From positions 558,001 through 622,000 of the forward strand of contig NZ_AP024276.1 of assembly GCF_021654455.1 (NCBI RefSeq): DNA of 64,000 bases, given 5' to 3'. Below the pieces are notes generated by a model that did no database searches, was not told the origin of the DNA, and was given only the letters and a program-made list of their open reading frames with translations. The position numbers were made by a program, and so were the translations under genes. Below, one piece after another: positions 35,340-46,035 of the stretch; the first letter of the stretch is position 1, and every line of letters begins with the position of its first letter. Source of the DNA: Streptococcus parasuis. GTDB taxonomy: Bacteria; Bacillota; Bacilli; Lactobacillales; Streptococcaceae.

Positions 35340-35371
35340 TTGTTATCCCCTTTATTTTTTATGGTTAACAA
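35340..35371 (-). promoter_or_regulatory. BirA-type biotin operator of bioY
   Basis: On the plus strand TTGTTATCC (35340-35348), a 14-bp spacer and GGTTAACAA (35363-35371) form a 9-bp inverted repeat with one mismatch. This is the BirA architecture of Firmicutes. It lies just after the -10 and covers the ribosome site. Confidence 0.75.
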
Positions 35372-35372
35372 A

Positions 35373-35401
35373 ATTATAGTGAGAATCTAAAAGAAAGTCA
35401 A
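35373..35401 (-). promoter_or_regulatory. Promoter of bioY
   Basis: On the minus strand TTGACT (35401-35396), 17-bp spacer, TATAAT (35378-35373): near-consensus. The operator begins 1 bp downstream of the -10. Confidence 0.85.
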
Positions 35402-35540
35402 TGGAATTTCATCGGCTGTAACAGCAATATAGGTTTTTTTATATCTAAGTATACAAAATTAATATAAGTAAAAACATATTTATTGATATTGTTTTGCTTT
35501 TTGTTATGTTACAATTCTAAAAAAGAAAGCGAGATTCCTT

Positions 35541-36278
35541 ATGACCGAATTACTTGATATTTATCGTACCCTAAAGTCAAAAAAGTGGGTTGATCTTACT
35601 CATCAGATTGATGAAGCAAGTCCACATTTTCCAGCTCTGCCAGCTTTAGAAAAAAGACCAATTTTTTCACATAAAGGCGGATTCTTTGTTCAGCAATTTA
35701 CAGTAGTCGGTCAATATGGAACGCACATTGATGCTCCAGTTCATTTTGTTGAAGGTGCCCGTTATCTTGATGAAATTGATTTGAAAGATTTCCTACTCCC
35801 TCTTTATGTCATTGATAAGTCGGATGCGGTGGCAGCTAATCATGATTATGAGATTACGAAACAAGATATCTTAGACTTTGAGGCTATCTATGGCGCTATT
35901 GCACCAGATTCATTTGTTGCTTTTCGTTCCGACTGGTCAAAACGTTGGCCTAGCCAAGACGCAATTCGAAACTTAGATGAACAGGGTATTCAACACACAC
36001 CAGGTTGGAGTCACGAAGCTTTGGAATATCTGATTGAGGAGCGTCATGTGAAAGCAGTGGGGCATGAAACATTAGATACGGACTCAGGTGCTTTAGCTGC
36101 TAAAAATAATGGAAATCTAGTGGAGGAATACTACCTCTTGTCCAAAGATATTTACCAATTGGAAGTGCTGACTAACCTTGATCAGGTGCCGGCCTCAGGT
36201 GCCTTGATTTCAATTGCCTTTCCGCATTGGGAGAAAGCATCTGGTTCACCAGTGCGTGCTGTAGCTATTTTACCTTAA
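35541..36278 (+). CDS. Cyclase family protein (kynurenine formamidase-like)
   Basis: A 245-residue metal-dependent hydrolase of the cyclase/KynB family. The family motif HxGTHxDxPxH appears as QYGTHIDAPVHF (about 65-76). Further metal or substrate residues are in HTPGWSHEALEYL and VGHETLDTDSG (about 178-188). Substrates vary in this family; no tryptophan-degradation genes are nearby, so the formamidase label should not be used literally. GCGAGATTCCTT precedes ATG. It converges with gor. Confidence 0.82.
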   Translation: MTELLDIYRTLKSKKWVDLTHQIDEASPHFPALPALEKRPIFSHKGGFFVQQFTVVGQYGTHIDAPVHFVEGARYLDEIDLKDFLLPLYVIDKSDAVAANHDYEITKQDILDFEAIYGAIAPDSFVAFRSDWSKRWPSQDAIRNLDEQGIQHTPGWSHEALEYLIEERHVKAVGHETLDTDSGALAAKNNGNLVEEYYLLSKDIYQLEVLTNLDQVPASGALISIAFPHWEKASGSPVRAVAILP

Positions 36279-36279
36279 G

Positions 36280-36323
36280 AAAAAATCCAGACGCGGATCA
36301 AATCTTCCATGTCTGGATTTTTT
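36280..36323. terminator. Bidirectional rho-independent terminator
   Basis: A perfect 13-bp stem (36280-36292 with 36311-36323) with A and T ends between the cyclase gene and gor. Confidence 0.85.
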
Positions 36324-36326
36324 GCA

Positions 36327-37676
36327 TTAACGCATGGTAACAAATTCTTCTGATCCTGTCGGGTGAATTGCAACAACAGCATCGAAATCTTCTTTTGTAG
36401 CCCCCATTTTGATAGCCACTGCAAACCCTTGAATCATTTCATCAACACCATATCCGATACCATGTAAACCAACAACCTGCTCGTTTTCTCCAGCGGTTAC
36501 TAATTTGAATTTCGCCATTTGTCGATGATTTTCTAGGGCAGTGTACATAGAGGTAAAGGCTGATGTATAAACTTTTACATTATCTTTTCCGTATTGAGAA
36601 ATTGCTTCGTCTTCAGTTAGACCAACTGTTCCGATTGCTGGATGAGAAAAGACAACGGTTGGAATAGTATTGTAATCCATCTTAGCAGTTGGTTTATTAT
36701 TAAACAGACGTTCTGCCAGAAGGCGACCGGCCTTGATGGCTACAGGTGTCAATTCTTTTTCACCAGTTACATCACCGAGGGCATAAATGCCGGAAATACC
36801 AGTCTCCTGAAATTCATTGACTGCAATATGGCCAGATGGAGTGAGTTGAACACCGGTTGCTTCAAGATTGAGCTTATCTACATTTGGTTTACGACCGATA
36901 GCCCAGAGAACTTGCTGAGCAACATGGCTACTACCGTCTTCAAAATGAATTTGGATGTGACCATCCTGTGTTTTTTCAAGTCTAATTGGTGTTTTTCCAG
37001 TATGGAGGGGGAGATTTGTCCGTTTCATTTCATCCATTAATGCCTCGACAATATAGGTATCAAAACTCCGAAGCGGTCGGTTTCCTCGAACAAAGAGGTC
37101 TGTTTGAACACCTAGTCCATGAAGGAGTCCAGCCATTTCAACCGCAATGTAACCAGCTCCTAATACCGCTACGGAAGATGGTAATTCTTCCCAAGCGAAT
37201 ACATCATCGGAAACAATTCCTAGCTCACTACCAGGGATAGATGGCACTGCAGGTTTGGCACCAGTAGCAATGACAATGTGTTTGGCACGAATCAGTTCAC
37301 CGTTTACTTCTACGGTTTGATGGTCTATGAAATGGGCAAAGCCTTGGATGACTTCGACTCCGTTATTGTTAAAGGTGTTTCTATAGGAAGCGCGTGAACG
37401 TTCAATATAGGCCTCACGATTTTTTCGTAAGGTAGAAAAATCAAAGGTGACTTCTTGACTAGTAAAGCCATATTCTGGGCCATAGTCTTGAATGGCCTCT
37501 GCTATTTGAGATCCGTACCACATAATCTTTTTAGGGACACAGCCAAGATTGACACAGGTACCTCCTAGGTAACCAGCCTCAATGACTGCAGCCTTGGCAC
37601 CATACATTGCAGCACGGTTCATTGTTGCAATACCTCCGCTACCTCCACCAATAGAAATAATATCGAATTCTTTCAT
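36327..37676 (-). CDS. gor: Glutathione-disulfide reductase
   Basis: A 449-residue FAD flavoenzyme. FAD-binding GGGSGGIA (residues 9-16), the redox-active disulfide [13 protein letters not shown] (Cys about 41 and 46), the NADPH-binding [12 protein letters not shown] (about 172-183), YALGDVTG, and the C-terminal His-Glu pair in [12 protein letters not shown] are all intact. It keeps glutathione reduced with NADPH. TAGGAGGAT precedes ATG. No leader element is seen. Confidence 0.94.
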   Translation of the reverse strand: MKEFDIISIGGGSGGIATMNRAAMYGAKAAVIEAGYLGGTCVNLGCVPKKIMWYGSQIAEAIQDYGPEYGFTSQEVTFDFSTLRKNREAYIERSRASYRNTFNNNGVEVIQGFAHFIDHQTVEVNGELIRAKHIVIATGAKPAVPSIPGSELGIVSDDVFAWEELPSSVAVLGAGYIAVEMAGLLHGLGVQTDLFVRGNRPLRSFDTYIVEALMDEMKRTNLPLHTGKTPIRLEKTQDGHIQIHFEDGSSHVAQQVLWAIGRKPNVDKLNLEATGVQLTPSGHIAVNEFQETGISGIYALGDVTGEKELTPVAIKAGRLLAERLFNNKPTAKMDYNTIPTVVFSHPAIGTVGLTEDEAISQYGKDNVKVYTSAFTSMYTALENHRQMAKFKLVTAGENEQVVGLHGIGYGVDEMIQGFAVAIKMGATKEDFDAVVAIHPTGSEEFVTMR

Positions 37677-37816
37677 GAATATCCTCCTAACTCAATTGTT
37701 TTACTACATTCATTGTAACGTTTTTGTGAGTGTCAATCAAAAATCCGCTACGGATTTCTTACAAAAGTGTAAGTGGGCTTATCCTCATTTTTTTTGTAAA
37801 ATAATTAGGAAAACAC

Positions 37817-37845
37817 TTGCATAAATCGATGTATTGGTGTATTAT
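37817..37845 (+). promoter_or_regulatory. Promoter of the MacAB-like exporter operon
   Basis: TTGCAT (37817-37822), 17-bp spacer, TATTAT (37840-37845), giving a leader of about 45 nt before ATG 37896. Confidence 0.6.
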
Positions 37846-37895
37846 ATATTCAACACAAAATAAGTATGTTTTTCACAAACTAAAAGGAGAGATCT

Positions 37896-39059
37896 ATGTT
37901 AAAGTCAAAAAAGGCTAAAATTGCTTTGTTTTCTGGATTGGGTGTTGCAGCTGTTGCACTCGTTGGAGGAGCATTATTGTACTCAGGTGTCATGGGTGGG
38001 TCGACTGTTAGTGATGAAACGATGCCTACAAGTTTGAGTTATCAAGTCGTTCAAGAGGGTTCAATTGCTTCATCTACCCTATTGACTGGTGTGGTTTCAG
38101 CTGCTGAGGAACAATATGTTTATTACGACCCTTCTAAGGGCGACATTAGTGAGATTCTAGTTGAGCCAGGTAGCCAAGTTGAAGCAGGAACAGCTCTACT
38201 TCGTTACGACAGTACAGAACTACAATCTGCTCTTGATTCAGCTGTTCGTGCACGAGATAAGGTTGGGCGTCAAATTGATGAGTTGCAACTGAATTATCAG
38301 ACTGTCACCGTTCCAGCTGATGCTACAACAGGCGAAGACACTCAGTCAACTTCCCAACAATCATATGATTCACAGCTAGCTGATCTTAACGATGCCTATG
38401 CCGATGCACAGGCGGCTGTGGATAAAGCTTACACAGCAGTTTTAGAGGCGACAGTAACCAGTACAGTTTCAGGAACCGTTGTGGAAGTGAATAAGTCTGT
38501 TTCTAAAAATGCAACAGGTAGTCAAACAGTCATTCACATCGTGAACCAAACTAGCCTAGAAGTGAAAGGCAACTTAACTGAGTATGATTTGGCCAATATC
38601 GCTACTGATCAAGCAGTCAAATTGACAACAAAAGTTTATCCCGACCAAACTTGGGATGGTAAAATTTCCTATATTTCAAACTATCCAGCAACTGATCAAG
38701 GCGCTAGCACAGTTGCTGGTGCAACAAGCGGAACTGGTGCAAAATATCCGTTCAAGGTTGCTCTTACGAGTGAAGTTGGGGATTTGAAACAAGGGTTCAC
38801 TGTGAATATTGAAGTAGTGAATACAAGCAAAAATATATTAGTTCCTGTGACAGCAGTTGTTTATGAGGAAGATAAGACATTTGTTTGGACAATTGTAGAT
38901 GGGAAGGCTAAAAAAGTAGAAGTTACTTTAGGAAATGCTGATGCGATAAATCAGGAAGTACAAACTGGATTGGCAGTTGGAGATCATGTCATTTCATTCC
39001 CAACATTGGACTTAGAAGATGGAAAAGAGGTAGAAGCCTATGAAGAACCAGCTAATTAA
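37896..39059 (+). CDS. MacA/HlyD-like efflux adaptor (membrane fusion protein)
   Basis: A 387-residue protein with an N-terminal membrane helix (residues 10-30), split biotinyl-lipoyl-like parts (about 65-100 and 180-205), a helical hairpin (about 105-180) and beta-barrel/membrane-proximal domains (about 205-380). LTGVVSAAEEQYVYYDPSKG and VNKSVSKNATGSQTVIHI are typical. It starts a three-gene operon with an ATPase and a MacB-like permease. Similar streptococcal systems (e.g. pneumococcal SP_0785-0787) export or resist antimicrobial peptides. AAAAGGAGAG precedes ATG. Confidence 0.88.
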   Translation: MLKSKKAKIALFSGLGVAAVALVGGALLYSGVMGGSTVSDETMPTSLSYQVVQEGSIASSTLLTGVVSAAEEQYVYYDPSKGDISEILVEPGSQVEAGTALLRYDSTELQSALDSAVRARDKVGRQIDELQLNYQTVTVPADATTGEDTQSTSQQSYDSQLADLNDAYADAQAAVDKAYTAVLEATVTSTVSGTVVEVNKSVSKNATGSQTVIHIVNQTSLEVKGNLTEYDLANIATDQAVKLTTKVYPDQTWDGKISYISNYPATDQGASTVAGATSGTGAKYPFKVALTSEVGDLKQGFTVNIEVVNTSKNILVPVTAVVYEEDKTFVWTIVDGKAKKVEVTLGNADAINQEVQTGLAVGDHVISFPTLDLEDGKEVEAYEEPAN

Positions 39060-39735
39060 GCTGACCAATATCAATAAGTCCTATAGAAATGGTGATCAAG
39101 AACTTCGAGTCCTTAAAGATATTGACTTAGAGGTAGAAGAAGGTGAATTTCTAGCTATTATGGGGCCATCGGGCTCTGGTAAATCCACTTTAATGAACAT
39201 AATAGGTTTATTAGATCGCTCTAGTTCAGGCAATTATTGGTTGGAGGGTGAGGAAGTTAGTCAGTTATCTGAGAAAAAATTAGCTTCAGTTCGAAACGAT
39301 CAAATCGGCTTTGTCTTTCAACAATTCTTCTTGTTGTCTAAATTAAATGCATTACAAAATGTTGAATTACCTTTAATATATGCAGGTGTTCCCTCAGCAA
39401 AACGAAAAAAATTAGCCAAGCAATACCTGGAGAAGGTCGAATTGGCAGAGCGTATGACCCACTTACCATCTGAATTATCAGGAGGTCAAAAACAGCGGGT
39501 AGCTATTGCGCGTGCCTTAGTAAATACTCCTGCGATTATTCTTGCTGATGAGCCAACAGGTGCTTTGGATACGAAGACCGGTCAGCAGATTATGGAATTA
39601 TTAATAGAACTCAATAATGAAGGTAAGACGATCATTATGGTCACTCATGAACCTGAAATCGCTGCATATGCGAAACGAACAATTGTGTTACGTGACGGTG
39701 TCATTACCGAAGATAGACGTAGAGAGGAGATTTAA
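39040..39735 (+). CDS. MacB-type ABC transporter ATP-binding protein
   Basis: A 231-residue LolD/MacB-type ATPase: Walker A GPSGSGKSTLMN (about 42-53), signature LSGGQKQRVAIARAL (about 146-160), Walker B IILADEPTGALD (about 167-178) and H-loop MVTHEPE. It overlaps the adaptor gene by 20 bp and abuts the permease gene directly, so the three are one unit. It energises a MacB-like mechanotransmission exporter. Confidence 0.93.
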   Translation: MKNQLIKLTNINKSYRNGDQELRVLKDIDLEVEEGEFLAIMGPSGSGKSTLMNIIGLLDRSSSGNYWLEGEEVSQLSEKKLASVRNDQIGFVFQQFFLLSKLNALQNVELPLIYAGVPSAKRKKLAKQYLEKVELAERMTHLPSELSGGQKQRVAIARALVNTPAIILADEPTGALDTKTGQQIMELLIELNNEGKTIIMVTHEPEIAAYAKRTIVLRDGVITEDRRREEI

Positions 39736-40986
39736 ATGGAAAATTGGAAATTTGCCTTAAAATCAATCCTCGCACATAAAATGCGTTCTTTACTGACCAT
39801 GTTGGGGATTATTATTGGTGTGGCAGCCGTTGTAATCATTGTTGCCTTGGGATCTGGTATGAGTAAGAGTATTGAAAAAGCTCTTGCTGGAGACCAAAAC
39901 AATGTACAGGTCTACTTTTCTCCAATTTTTGGAGAAGAGGAAGTCAATAGTGGTGGCTTTTTCTATACAACTGGTGGTGAAATGTCAATGGAAGAAGAAC
40001 CTGATTTGACAGATGCGATGCTTCAGGGCTTATTAGAAATTGATGGGATTAGTAATTACTATATTAGTTTTTCAAATACTGCTGAAGTATCTGCAGGGAG
40101 TAAGAAAGCTGATAATGTCTTCATAAATGGTGTTAGTCAATCCTATTTTGATGTGAAAGAGTTAGAGATATTGGCTGGTAGAAAGTTTATGCCAAATGAT
40201 TATTCTCGATATTCGCGCATCATGATGTTAGATGTCAATTTAGCTGAAAAACTTTTTGGTAGTATGGATGCGGCCCTTAACCAAACAGTTAGTGTGAATC
40301 AAAACGTTTACCTTGTCGTTGGTGTCTATAAAGATCCACAAGCTGGCTCAGCCCTTTACGGAATGAACTCTGGTGGGAATGCCATTATGACCAACACTCA
40401 ATTGGCTACGGAAATGGGAGTAAATGAGAATAGCGGTCTCTATGTTCACGTAGATGATGTTAGTCGTGCAGGGGAAGTTGGTCAAGCAGCAGCAGATTAT
40501 TTAACGAAAGTTACTGGCTTGAAAGAAGCAAGATATGACATTTATGATATGTCAGCTATGCTGGATTCCTTTAGAAGTGAGATGGCTGGTGTCACAATGT
40601 TTATAGGTGCAGTTGCAGGGATCTCTTTGCTTGTTGGTGGTATTGGTGTCATGAACATTATGTTGGTTTCTGTCACTGAGCGAACTCGTGAAATTGGTCT
40701 CCGAAAAGCACTGGGAGCAACCCGAGGAAATATTCTCTTGCAATTCTTGATTGAAGCGATGGTGTTGACTACTCTGGGGGGAGCGATCGGTTTAGCTATT
40801 GCCCAAACTATCGTATTTATTCTCAACGCTACAAAGGTGATGGGGGAAAATATGACGGCAGAAATCTCTATACCAGTTGTACTTGGTAGCCTGGCCTTTT
40901 CTGCAATTGTTGGTATAGTATTCGGGGTATTACCAGCCAATAAAGCTTCGAAACTTGATCCGATTGAAGCTCTGCGTTATGAGTAA
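39736..40986 (+). CDS. MacB/FtsX-type ABC permease
   Basis: A 416-residue permease: one N-terminal helix (about 18-40), a large extracellular MacB_PCD domain (about 45-280) and three C-terminal helices (about 290-405). LTMLGIIIGVAAVVIIVALG and IMLVSVTERTREIGLRKALG (about 312-331) are the diagnostic FtsX/MacB stretches. It pairs with the preceding ATPase and adaptor. GAGGAGATT precedes ATG. A terminator follows 10 bp after the stop. Confidence 0.93.
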   Translation: MENWKFALKSILAHKMRSLLTMLGIIIGVAAVVIIVALGSGMSKSIEKALAGDQNNVQVYFSPIFGEEEVNSGGFFYTTGGEMSMEEEPDLTDAMLQGLLEIDGISNYYISFSNTAEVSAGSKKADNVFINGVSQSYFDVKELEILAGRKFMPNDYSRYSRIMMLDVNLAEKLFGSMDAALNQTVSVNQNVYLVVGVYKDPQAGSALYGMNSGGNAIMTNTQLATEMGVNENSGLYVHVDDVSRAGEVGQAAADYLTKVTGLKEARYDIYDMSAMLDSFRSEMAGVTMFIGAVAGISLLVGGIGVMNIMLVSVTERTREIGLRKALGATRGNILLQFLIEAMVLTTLGGAIGLAIAQTIVFILNATKVMGENMTAEISIPVVLGSLAFSAIVGIVFGVLPANKASKLDPIEALRYE

Positions 40987-40995
40987 TACAATAGG

Positions 40996-41027
40996 AACGA
41001 TTAGGTTATCCTAGTCGTTTTTCTTTT
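40996..41027 (+). terminator. Rho-independent terminator of the MacAB-like operon
   Basis: A 10-bp stem (40996-41005 with 41010-41019, one G-U pair), TTAT loop, then T-rich tail. Confidence 0.85.
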
Positions 41028-41114
41028 TTGAGCAAATCAATTGACTATATCACTAATTGGAGATAAAATAAACGCATCAATTAAGAAAATAATGAGTTCA
41101 AAGGAGAACACATC

Positions 41115-42179
41115 ATGATAGAATTAGGTATTTCAACATTTGGCGAAACAACACCATTGGAAAAAACTGGCGAGACTTACAGCCATGACGAGCGGATACG
41201 CCAACTTGTTAAAGAGATTGAGCTAGCTGATGCGGTGGGGCTTGATGTATATGGGATTGGAGAGCATCACCGCGAAGATTTTGCGGTTTCTGCACCTGAG
41301 ATTGTGCTGGCAGCTGGCGCCGTCAATACCAAGCATATCAAACTAACATCAGCAGTTTCAATCCTTTCCTCCATGGACCCTGTAAGGCTCTATCAGCAGT
41401 ATACCACCATTGATGCTTTGTCAAATGGCAGAGCGGAAATCATGGCGGGTCGTGGTTCCTTTACGGAGTCATTCCCCTTGTTTGGCTATGACCTCTATGA
41501 CTATGAAGAACTCTTCGATGAAAAGTTGGATATGCTTTTGGAAATCGACAAGGAAACCAATCTCAAGTGGGATGGGCATTTCACTCAGTCCGTCGAAAAT
41601 AAGCCAGTTTATCCACGTCCTGTTCAGGAAGATTTTCCAATTTGGGTCGCAACTGGAGGCAATGTAGAATCCACTATCAAGATTGCTAAGAAAGGCCTGC
41701 CTATTGTGTATGCTGTCATTGGTGCAGGTGCCCATCGCTTTAAACCTTTGGCGGACGCCTATCGTAAGGTAGCCCGCAACTCAGGCCACGATCCGAAGAA
41801 GACCAAGGTAGCCGCCCATTCTTGGGGGTGGATAGCTGATGACCATGACAAAGCAGTAGAAGATTATTTCCACCCTACTAAAGTTGTGACCAATAATATT
41901 GCAAAAGACCGTCCACATTGGAGCGAAATGACAAAGGCGCAATATCTCTACTCCCTTACAGATGAGGGAGCGACCATCGTTGGAGATCCAACACATGTTG
42001 CAGCTAAAATCATTAAGACCATTGAAACACTTGACTTGGACCGTTTCTTCCTCCATCTCCCAATCGGCTCAATGCCACATGAAGATGTCCTCCGTGCTAT
42101 CGAACTCTACGGAAAAGAAGTTGCGCCGATTGTCCGAGATTATTTTGCAAAAAAAGAAGAGAATCAGTCCCAAGACTGA
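41115..42179 (+). CDS. Luciferase-like (LLM class) flavin oxidoreductase
   Basis: A 354-residue bacterial luciferase-like TIM barrel. IELGISTFGETTP, YGIGEHHREDFAVSAPEIVL (about 54-73) and AEIMAGRGSFTESFPLFG (about 109-126) are the conserved blocks of the group with LLM N-terminal signatures. It should use FMNH2 or F420-like flavin with unknown substrate. AAAGGAGAA precedes ATG. It appears to be a single gene; the neighbouring DNA up to lysS holds only hairpins. Confidence 0.85.
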   Translation: MIELGISTFGETTPLEKTGETYSHDERIRQLVKEIELADAVGLDVYGIGEHHREDFAVSAPEIVLAAGAVNTKHIKLTSAVSILSSMDPVRLYQQYTTIDALSNGRAEIMAGRGSFTESFPLFGYDLYDYEELFDEKLDMLLEIDKETNLKWDGHFTQSVENKPVYPRPVQEDFPIWVATGGNVESTIKIAKKGLPIVYAVIGAGAHRFKPLADAYRKVARNSGHDPKKTKVAAHSWGWIADDHDKAVEDYFHPTKVVTNNIAKDRPHWSEMTKAQYLYSLTDEGATIVGDPTHVAAKIIKTIETLDLDRFFLHLPIGSMPHEDVLRAIELYGKEVAPIVRDYFAKKEENQSQD

Positions 42180-42280
42180 TGAGATAGTTGATAGGATGAG
42201 CTATACTATAGTCAATCCTAAATATTTTTCATAATCTCCTGAAAAGTTTGGTCAGTTGGCTAGGCTTTTTTTGCATGCAA

Positions 42281-42309
42281 AAACACTCTTGGAATTGCCA
42301 AGAGTGTTT
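42281..42309 (-). terminator. Hairpin terminator downstream of lysS
   Basis: A perfect 12-bp stem (42281-42292 with 42298-42309). On the minus strand it is followed by a T-rich stretch. A second hairpin (42359-42381) lies nearer lysS. Confidence 0.6.
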
Positions 42310-42354
42310 TACTTAACTGTGTTAAACAGTTTGTTATTTTTCCTTCATCATCGG

Positions 42355-42385
42355 GAGTGAAAAGGTCTAGTAGGCCTTTTCAGCC
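42355..42385. repeat. Repeat hairpin shared with the RUP-like element at 285-438
   Basis: AGTGAAAAG, variable core, CTTTTCAGCC appears here and at 330-358 inside the RUP-like repeat. The stem (42359-42367 with 42373-42381) is kept although core bases differ, so changes are compensatory. Confidence 0.5.
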
Positions 42386-42391
42386 AATCTT

Positions 42392-43918
<1,527 letters not shown>

Positions 43919-43966
43919 TTATCATAGAAGAGGTAAAAAATCAGCATAAATTATGAGTAGAATGGG

Positions 43967-43994
43967 AAAAACAGCAGAAAAATCTACTGTTTTT
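43967..43994 (-). terminator. Rho-independent terminator of the popT-ybaK-phosphatase operon
   Basis: An 11-bp stem (43967-43977 with 43984-43994, one G-U pair) ending in T5 on the minus strand; it overlaps the stop of the phosphatase gene. Confidence 0.7.
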
Positions 43995-44610
43995 CTTGAT
44001 AACTAGTGTCATTCCAAGTCAGTTCGGTAAAGTTTTCAAAATCATCTGTCTCTAAAATGGTTACAGATGCATTGTCTAAACCACCTCGATGGCGTAAGAG
44101 CGCTGGTGGATAGCCTAACAGGGTTCGGATTGAAGCTGTTAGAATAGCTCCGTGGCTTACGACAAGTATCGTTTGATCTGTCTCGTGAATAGATTCTTTC
44201 AAAGTAGTGATGAAGCGTGAAGTAGCTTGTGAAACAGTCTCCCCTTCGAACATATCTGCTCGGAAGATGGCCACATTCTGTTTAAATGCATGGTACTGCT
44301 TGGGATAGATATCGCGGAAAAGTCCAATTTTTGTTCCTTCCAATTGACCGAAATTCCATTCTCGAAAACCTGCTTTTGTTTCTACTGATTTACAGTAATG
44401 GTTCAGGTCAGCAATTCGCTCGGCTGTGATATGGGCTCTTTGTAAATCGCTAGAGTAAATCTTGTCAAAAGGAACGGTAGCTAAATATTTCCCAAGTGAT
44501 TCTAAATCAAGGAAAGATTCCTCCAAGAGTTTGGAATCTCCAGAGTAGCCTTGAAAGCGTCCCTCTAGATTCCACTCGGTTTTACCGTGACGGACAAAAT
44601 AGATTTTCAC
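43984..44610 (-). CDS. Histidine phosphatase (phosphoglycerate mutase-like)
   Basis: A 208-residue branch-1 histidine phosphatase. The phospho-His is in YFVRHGKTEWN (residues 4-14, RHG), the second catalytic His in ILVVSHGAIL (about 150-159), with Arg/Glu in REWNFGQLEGTK. It overlaps ybaK by 4 bp and is the last gene of a three-gene operon with ybaK and popT. The substrate is unknown; it need not be a glycolytic mutase. Confidence 0.88.
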   Translation of the reverse strand: MKIYFVRHGKTEWNLEGRFQGYSGDSKLLEESFLDLESLGKYLATVPFDKIYSSDLQRAHITAERIADLNHYCKSVETKAGFREWNFGQLEGTKIGLFRDIYPKQYHAFKQNVAIFRADMFEGETVSQATSRFITTLKESIHETDQTILVVSHGAILTASIRTLLGYPPALLRHRGGLDNASVTILETDDFENFTELTWNDTSYQEKQ

Positions 44611-45092
44611 TCGTTCTTCCCTTCAATAATATCTGCAAAATTAGCTTTCACGAAATCAGCTAATACCTGACTGTCAATTCGAATCGACCGACCAATTTCA
44701 CCAGCTGAAACAATCATCTTGCCTTTTTCAAGTGCGGATTGATCGATATAGATTGGAAAATTGTGTTTTTGACGAATGCCCACGGGGTTGTTGGCGCCAT
44801 GTATGTAGCCTGTTGTTTTTTCCAAATCTTTTTGAGGGATCATACTGACTTTTTTATTGCCAGAAATTTTAGCCAGTTTCTTTTCAGATAGGTGCTCAGT
44901 GATTGGGACAATTCCAATAACCGGTCCTGTTTTATCTCCAGTCAGTGCCAGGGTTTTATAAATATCGTTTTCTTCAATACCTTGTGGAAGTTGACCTTCA
45001 AGAGCATTTAAAACAAGGCTATCATGATCGATCTTAGCCTTGTCTAAAATTTGGTCAACCAAGGTTTTCTTTATTTTGACCTTTTTTGCCAT
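44607..45092 (-). CDS. ybaK: Cys-tRNA(Pro)/Cys-tRNA(Cys) deacylase YbaK/EbsC
   Basis: A 161-residue YbaK-type editing domain. The family signature is GYIHGANNPVGIRQKHNFPIY around residues 91-111, with the catalytic Lys typical of this family in the preceding IPQKDLEKTTG, and VSAGEIGRSIRI near the end. It hydrolyses Cys mischarged on tRNA-Pro in trans. It is joined to popT by a 1-bp overlap and to the phosphatase gene by 4 bp. Confidence 0.9.
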   Translation of the reverse strand: MAKKVKIKKTLVDQILDKAKIDHDSLVLNALEGQLPQGIEENDIYKTLALTGDKTGPVIGIVPITEHLSEKKLAKISGNKKVSMIPQKDLEKTTGYIHGANNPVGIRQKHNFPIYIDQSALEKGKMIVSAGEIGRSIRIDSQVLADFVKANFADIIEGKNE

Positions 45093-45934
45093 TATTTATA
45101 TTTTTCCTCTAATTTGCTCATCCAAAGTCCCAACCATACTCCTAGGACAAATAAAACAAGTGCAGCAATCCATGTAATAAAGTTTGCTCCAGCATAGGAG
45201 ATGGATTCTTTGTTGCTAGCCTGTGGAATCAAAATTAGGAGAGTAGAAGATGAGACGATACCAATTATAAAGTGATAAACTCGTGAGTGGTAGACTTTAA
45301 GGGCATGATCCATTGCTTTTGAGAAGGCAACCATTGCAAGGACTCCACCAATTGCGATAGGTAGGAAAGTTCCAAATAGATCAAGTGATTTGAAACCGTT
45401 GAGCATTGGTGTATAAATTCCTAAAATCAATAGCAAGTTTGAAGGACTGAGTCCGGGAACAAGTACACCTAAAGCTATCAAGGCGCCTGCCAATACAAAA
45501 CTTGCGAAGGTTGCTGGAAGTGTTCCGACAAGATCACTCAAGTTGTAGAGTAAGAATCCAGAAATGATGAAGGTACCAATCAACCAAGCCAAATCAATAT
45601 GATCCCGTTTGCTTTTCTGAGTGGATTCTTTTAGTAAGCTAGGAATCGTACCAACAATTGCACCCGCAAATGCCCATAAAACAGGAACTTGGAAATGTTG
45701 TAAGAGGTATTCAACAGGGAAAGAGAAGAGGGCAATTCCCAAGATTCCACCGATCCCTACAGGAACAAAGTAGAGAAAGTTTTCTTTGAAATCTTTTCGA
45801 ATATTTGCTAAAAAGCCTATTAATCGTTCGTAAATCCCGAGGATCGCAGCTAGTACGCCCCCAGAAACACCTGGTAAAATAAAGCCAAGGGCAATGATCA
45901 TACCTTTAATTATTCTTGAAATCCAAGAAGTCAT
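45092..45934 (-). CDS. popT: DUF368 undecaprenyl phosphate translocase PopT
   Basis: A 280-residue polytopic membrane protein. The DUF368 hallmarks FILPGVSGGVLAAILGIYE (residues 16-34) and the internal repeat LGVLVPGLSPSNLLLILGIY (about 178-197) show its two inverted halves. DUF368/PopT proteins were shown to recycle undecaprenyl phosphate across the membrane for wall synthesis. ATG 45934 follows TTTGGAGGAC; a longer frame to 45967 would begin in the -10 box (TATAAT on the minus strand, 45971-45966, with TG ahead). Confidence 0.9.
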   Translation of the reverse strand: MTSWISRIIKGMIIALGFILPGVSGGVLAAILGIYERLIGFLANIRKDFKENFLYFVPVGIGGILGIALFSFPVEYLLQHFQVPVLWAFAGAIVGTIPSLLKESTQKSKRDHIDLAWLIGTFIISGFLLYNLSDLVGTLPATFASFVLAGALIALGVLVPGLSPSNLLLILGIYTPMLNGFKSLDLFGTFLPIAIGGVLAMVAFSKAMDHALKVYHSRVYHFIIGIVSSSTLLILIPQASNKESISYAGANFITWIAALVLFVLGVWLGLWMSKLEEKYK

Positions 45935-45965
45935 TGTGTCCTCCAAATTGTCTAATAATGTTCCC

Positions 45966-45974
45966 ATTATAGCA
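45966..45974 (-). promoter_or_regulatory. Extended -10 promoter of the popT operon
   Basis: On the minus strand TGCTATAAT (45974-45966) lies about 31 bp before ATG 45934; no clear -35. Confidence 0.6.
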
Positions 45975-45997
45975 TAAAATTAGTGAAAATCATTTAA

Positions 45998-46033
45998 AAT
46001 AATGCCTGATAGAGGAATCTAACAGGCATTATT
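45998..46033 (-). terminator. Rho-independent terminator of thiT
   Basis: A perfect 11-bp stem (45998-46008 with 46023-46033) just after the thiT stop, with T residues on the minus strand. Confidence 0.8.
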
Positions 46034-46035
46034 TA

